Part shown: positions 6,620-8,060 of the stretch, piece by piece | Layout: every line of letters starts with the position of its first letter | Numbering within the stretch: the first letter of the stretch is position 1 | Origin: Halobacteriales archaeon QS_9_70_65 | GTDB lineage: Archaea > Halobacteriota > Halobacteria > Halobacteriales > Haloarculaceae | NCBI GenBank assembly: GCA_003023535.1 | Contig: PXSC01000030.1 | Coordinates: forward strand, 1 to 8,060 | Length of the DNA stretch: 8,060 bases | Direction of reading: 5' to 3' | Notes under the pieces: model-generated | Databases searched by the model: none | What the model was told of the DNA's origin: nothing | The model's input: only the letters and a program-made list of their open reading frames with translations | Translations under genes and position numbers: made by a program

Positions 6620-7147
6620 ATGGCCGATCAGGAACTCATCGACGCGCTGCGGGACGCCGAGGCCGTCCGGTTCGGCGAGTTCGAACTCTCCCACGGCGGT
6701 ACCTCCGAGTACTACGTCGACAAGTACGTCTTCGAGACGAACCCGGACTGTCTGGAACGGGTCGCGGCGGCCTTCGGCGACCGCCTCGGCGACGTTCCGC
6801 GGCTGGCCGGCGTCGCCCTCGGGGCCGTCCCGCTCGTCGCCGCGACCGCCGTCGAGACCGGCCGCCCATACGTCATCGTCCGCAAGCAGGCTAAGGAGTA
6901 CGGCACCGGCAACCGCATCGAGGGCGGCCTCGAGAACGGCGATAGGGTGGTCGTCCTCGAGGACATCGCCACCACGGGCCGAAGCGCCCTCGACGCCGTC
7001 GAGGCGCTGCGGGAGGCCGGCGCCGTCGTCGACCGCGTGCTCGTCGTCGTCGACCGCGAGGAAGGCGCCGGCGAACTGCTGGCCGACCACGATGTCGCCC
7101 TCGAGTCGCTGGTGACGGCCTCCGAACTGCTGGACGACCGGGCGTGA
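6620..7147 (+). CDS. pyrE: Orotate phosphoribosyltransferase
   Basis: PyrE transfers ribose 5-phosphate from PRPP to orotate, giving OMP in de novo pyrimidine synthesis. The 175-residue protein matches the compact archaeal form. [19 protein letters not shown] (18-36) is the N-terminal substrate region. [12 protein letters not shown] (64-75) is the first PRTase loop. [15 protein letters not shown] (88-102) is the flexible catalytic loop with Lys89 and Lys92. [14 protein letters not shown] (110-123) is the PRPP-binding motif with Glu114 and Asp115. All key residues are present. The ATG start is 45 bases after the citrate synthase stop; CTTTTCACC (6591-6599) in the gap could act as a weak TATA-like element or a terminator T-run. 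A second, damaged phosphoribosyltransferase gene lies 85 bases downstream on the same strand. Confidence 0.95.
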   Translation: MADQELIDALRDAEAVRFGEFELSHGGTSEYYVDKYVFETNPDCLERVAAAFGDRLGDVPRLAGVALGAVPLVAATAVETGRPYVIVRKQAKEYGTGNRIEGGLENGDRVVVLEDIATTGRSALDAVEALREAGAVVDRVLVVVDREEGAGELLADHDVALESLVTASELLDDRA

Positions 7148-7194
7148 GCCGCGGGGGCTATCCACGCTCGTGTCCACCGACCCGCTTTCGCGTA

Positions 7195-7210
7195 TCGAAG
7201 TGTTCATCAA
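7195..7210 (+). promoter_or_regulatory. Possible promoter of the HTH-phosphoribosyltransferase gene
   Basis: TCGAAG (7195-7200) followed by TTCATCAA (7203-7210) resembles a BRE plus a weak TATA-like box, ending 22 bases before the GTG at 7233. The 85-base gap after pyrE leaves room for a separate promoter. The match is imperfect. Confidence 0.35.
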
Positions 7211-7232
7211 CGTGTGGAATCCGGGGTAACAC

Positions 7233-7891
7233 GTGAACCGTTCGGAGAAGGCCGCCCTCCAGCTGCGCGCCGTCGACGTGCTGCGGGCGCTGAAGCGGAC
7301 GCGCACCTATGAGGAGCTGGCCGCGGAGACGGGGCTGCCGGCCGGCGACCTCAACCGGTACGTCAACGGACACGTCCTGCCGAGCGAGTCCCGCGCCAGG
7401 GCGGTCGTCGGGGAGGTCGGCGCCGACCTGCTGGAGACGGAGCTGAACGCCCGCATCGCCGTCGACGAGGAGGGGTACGTCGACAACTCGCGGGTGGTGT
7501 TCGACCGGGCGCTGCTGTCGCTGGTGCCGCCGGTCGCCGCCGAGCAGTGGCGGCCGCCGTGGCGGAGTACTTCGGGGCGCGCTGCGTCTACGCCAAGAAG
7601 TCACGGGAGACGGCCGTCGAGGAGTTCATCGAGGCCCGCAAGCGACTGTCCTCCGGCATCGAGATCGACTACCACCTGCCGGCCGATGCCGTCGGCGCCG
7701 GCGAATCGGTGCTGGTCGTCGACGACCTCGTCCGGTCCGGCGAGACACAGGCGCTGCTGACGGACCTCGCGCGGTCGGCCGACGCGGCCGTGACCGGCGT
7801 CTTCGCGCTCATCGCCGTCGGCGACGAGGGCATCGAGCGCGCCCGCGAGCACGCCGACGCGCCGGTCGGGGCGCTCGTCCGCCGGGAGTGA
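7233..7891 (+). pseudogene. HTH-phosphoribosyltransferase protein, disrupted by internal deletion and frame change
   Basis: Two adjacent frames together encode one recognisable haloarchaeal protein. The first, from GTG 7233, gives about 105 family-like residues: a helix-turn-helix at about 25-50 (TYEELAAETGLPAGDLNRY) and a linker ending SLVPPVAAEQ. Beyond 7547 that frame turns into Arg/Ser/Pro-rich nonsense. The second frame, usable from about 7544 to the stop at 7891, gives AVAAAVAEYFGARC, then YAKKSRETAVEEFIEARKR and the PRPP-binding motif VLVVDDLVRSGET (7709-7747). The segment expected between them, the first PRTase core strand and its Asp-Gly-Ile loop, is missing. So this is not a plain single-base frameshift; I infer loss of about 50-60 bases, not a multiple of three. 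Intact relatives, as I recall, are about 235-240 residues and are annotated as a PRTase family protein or possible regulator. It could be a real pseudogene or an assembly error. The fragments might be expressed separately, but the catalytic fold would be incomplete. Confidence 0.75.
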
Positions 7892-7902
7892 CGAGCCGTA
7901 CC

Positions 7903-7910
7903 GTTCGAAC
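7903..7910. repeat. 8-base palindrome downstream of the broken PRTase gene
   Basis: GTTCGAAC is a perfect palindrome 12 bases after the stop at 7891. It stands at the left edge of the relatively AT-rich stretch 7908-7937. It may be coincidental or a protein-binding site. Confidence 0.3.
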
Positions 7911-7980
7911 AAGAACTCGTAAGCAACATAAAAATGCAGAAAGCCCTCGGCGCTCTCGACTCCCGCGGCTCGCTGTCGTC

Positions 7981-7999
7981 CGAAAATCGAAGATTTTCG
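7981..7999. repeat. Hairpin 1: 8-bp stem, GAA loop
   Basis: CGAAAATC (7981-7988) and GATTTTCG (7992-7999) are perfect complements around a 3-base loop. The AT-rich stem stands out against the GC-rich surroundings. It is the first of three closely spaced hairpins beyond the last gene. A TGATCA palindrome (8000-8005) separates it from the second. Confidence 0.7.
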
Positions 8000-8005
8000 T
8001 GATCA

Positions 8006-8026
8006 CGGAAGACCGGAGGTCTTCCG
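8006..8026. repeat. Hairpin 2: 9-bp stem, GGA loop
   Basis: CGGAAGACC (8006-8014) and GGTCTTCCG (8018-8026) are perfect complements around GGA. The architecture (perfect stem, 3-base purine loop) is the same as hairpin 1, but the stem sequence differs. Confidence 0.7.
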
Positions 8027-8030
8027 AACG

Positions 8031-8047
8031 ACGCGCTTCGGGCGCGT
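8031..8047. repeat. Hairpin 3: 6-bp stem, TTCGG loop
   Basis: ACGCGC (8031-8036) and GCGCGT (8042-8047) pair around TTCGG. It follows hairpin 2 after four bases, and further GC-rich sequence continues to the window edge, so the cluster may extend beyond it. Confidence 0.5.
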
Positions 8048-8060
8048 TGCGCCCTGCAGT

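Noticed and set aside
5489..7306. 605-residue open frame on the minus strand
   Set aside because: It lies antisense to citrate synthase and pyrE, whose motifs are intact, and its translation has no recognisable domain.
7540..7550. Programmed frameshift joining the two halves of the HTH-PRTase
   Set aside because: There is no slippery run, and a frame change would not restore the missing PRTase core segment. A deletion explains the data better.
7934..8002. 22-codon frame starting ATG at 7934 (MQKALGALDSRG)
   Set aside because: It runs through the first hairpin, is very short, and has no similarity I recognise. It is more likely part of a non-coding element.

Overview
The window reads as chromosomal DNA of a haloarchaeon (class Halobacteria). 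The evidence is very high GC with strong G/C at third codon positions, Asp/Glu-rich proteins, leaderless-looking starts with TATA/BRE-like elements about 25 bases upstream, and an archaea-only tRNA modification enzyme (TiaS). I cannot fix the genus from the sequence alone.

Layout. Positions 1-627 (minus) hold the N-terminal 209 codons of an archaeal HTH regulator whose 3' end lies outside the window. It is divergent from tiaS (750-2018, plus), which makes the agmatidine wobble base of tRNA-Ile2. tiaS converges, 21 bases apart, on a threonine-synthase-family PLP enzyme (2040-3116, minus). Next is a 338-base stretch (3117-3454) with no convincing gene but a clear TATA-like box and an inverted repeat. 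An aspartoacylase/succinylglutamate-desuccinylase family protein (3455-4411, minus) follows, divergent from a polytopic membrane protein of unknown function (4517-5407, plus). Then come citrate synthase (5441-6574) and orotate phosphoribosyltransferase pyrE (6620-7147). An HTH-phosphoribosyltransferase gene (7233-7891) follows, broken near 7544-7550 by what looks like an internal deletion with a frame change. The end of the window (7892-8060) is non-coding, starts relatively AT-rich, and carries three hairpins in close tandem.

How the genes relate. Most are core housekeeping genes: tRNA decoding, amino-acid metabolism, TCA-cycle entry and pyrimidine nucleotide synthesis. The four plus-strand genes from 4517 to 7891 are closely spaced (33, 45 and 85 bases) and could be partly co-transcribed, though nothing proves an operon. 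I see no CRISPR array, prophage, insertion sequence, rRNA or tRNA gene. I did not find a convincing novel multi-gene system. The points most worth a second look are the damaged HTH-phosphoribosyltransferase, the hairpin cluster at the right edge, the apparent His-to-Asp change in the metal site of the aspartoacylase-like protein, and the orphan promoter-like element near 3260.
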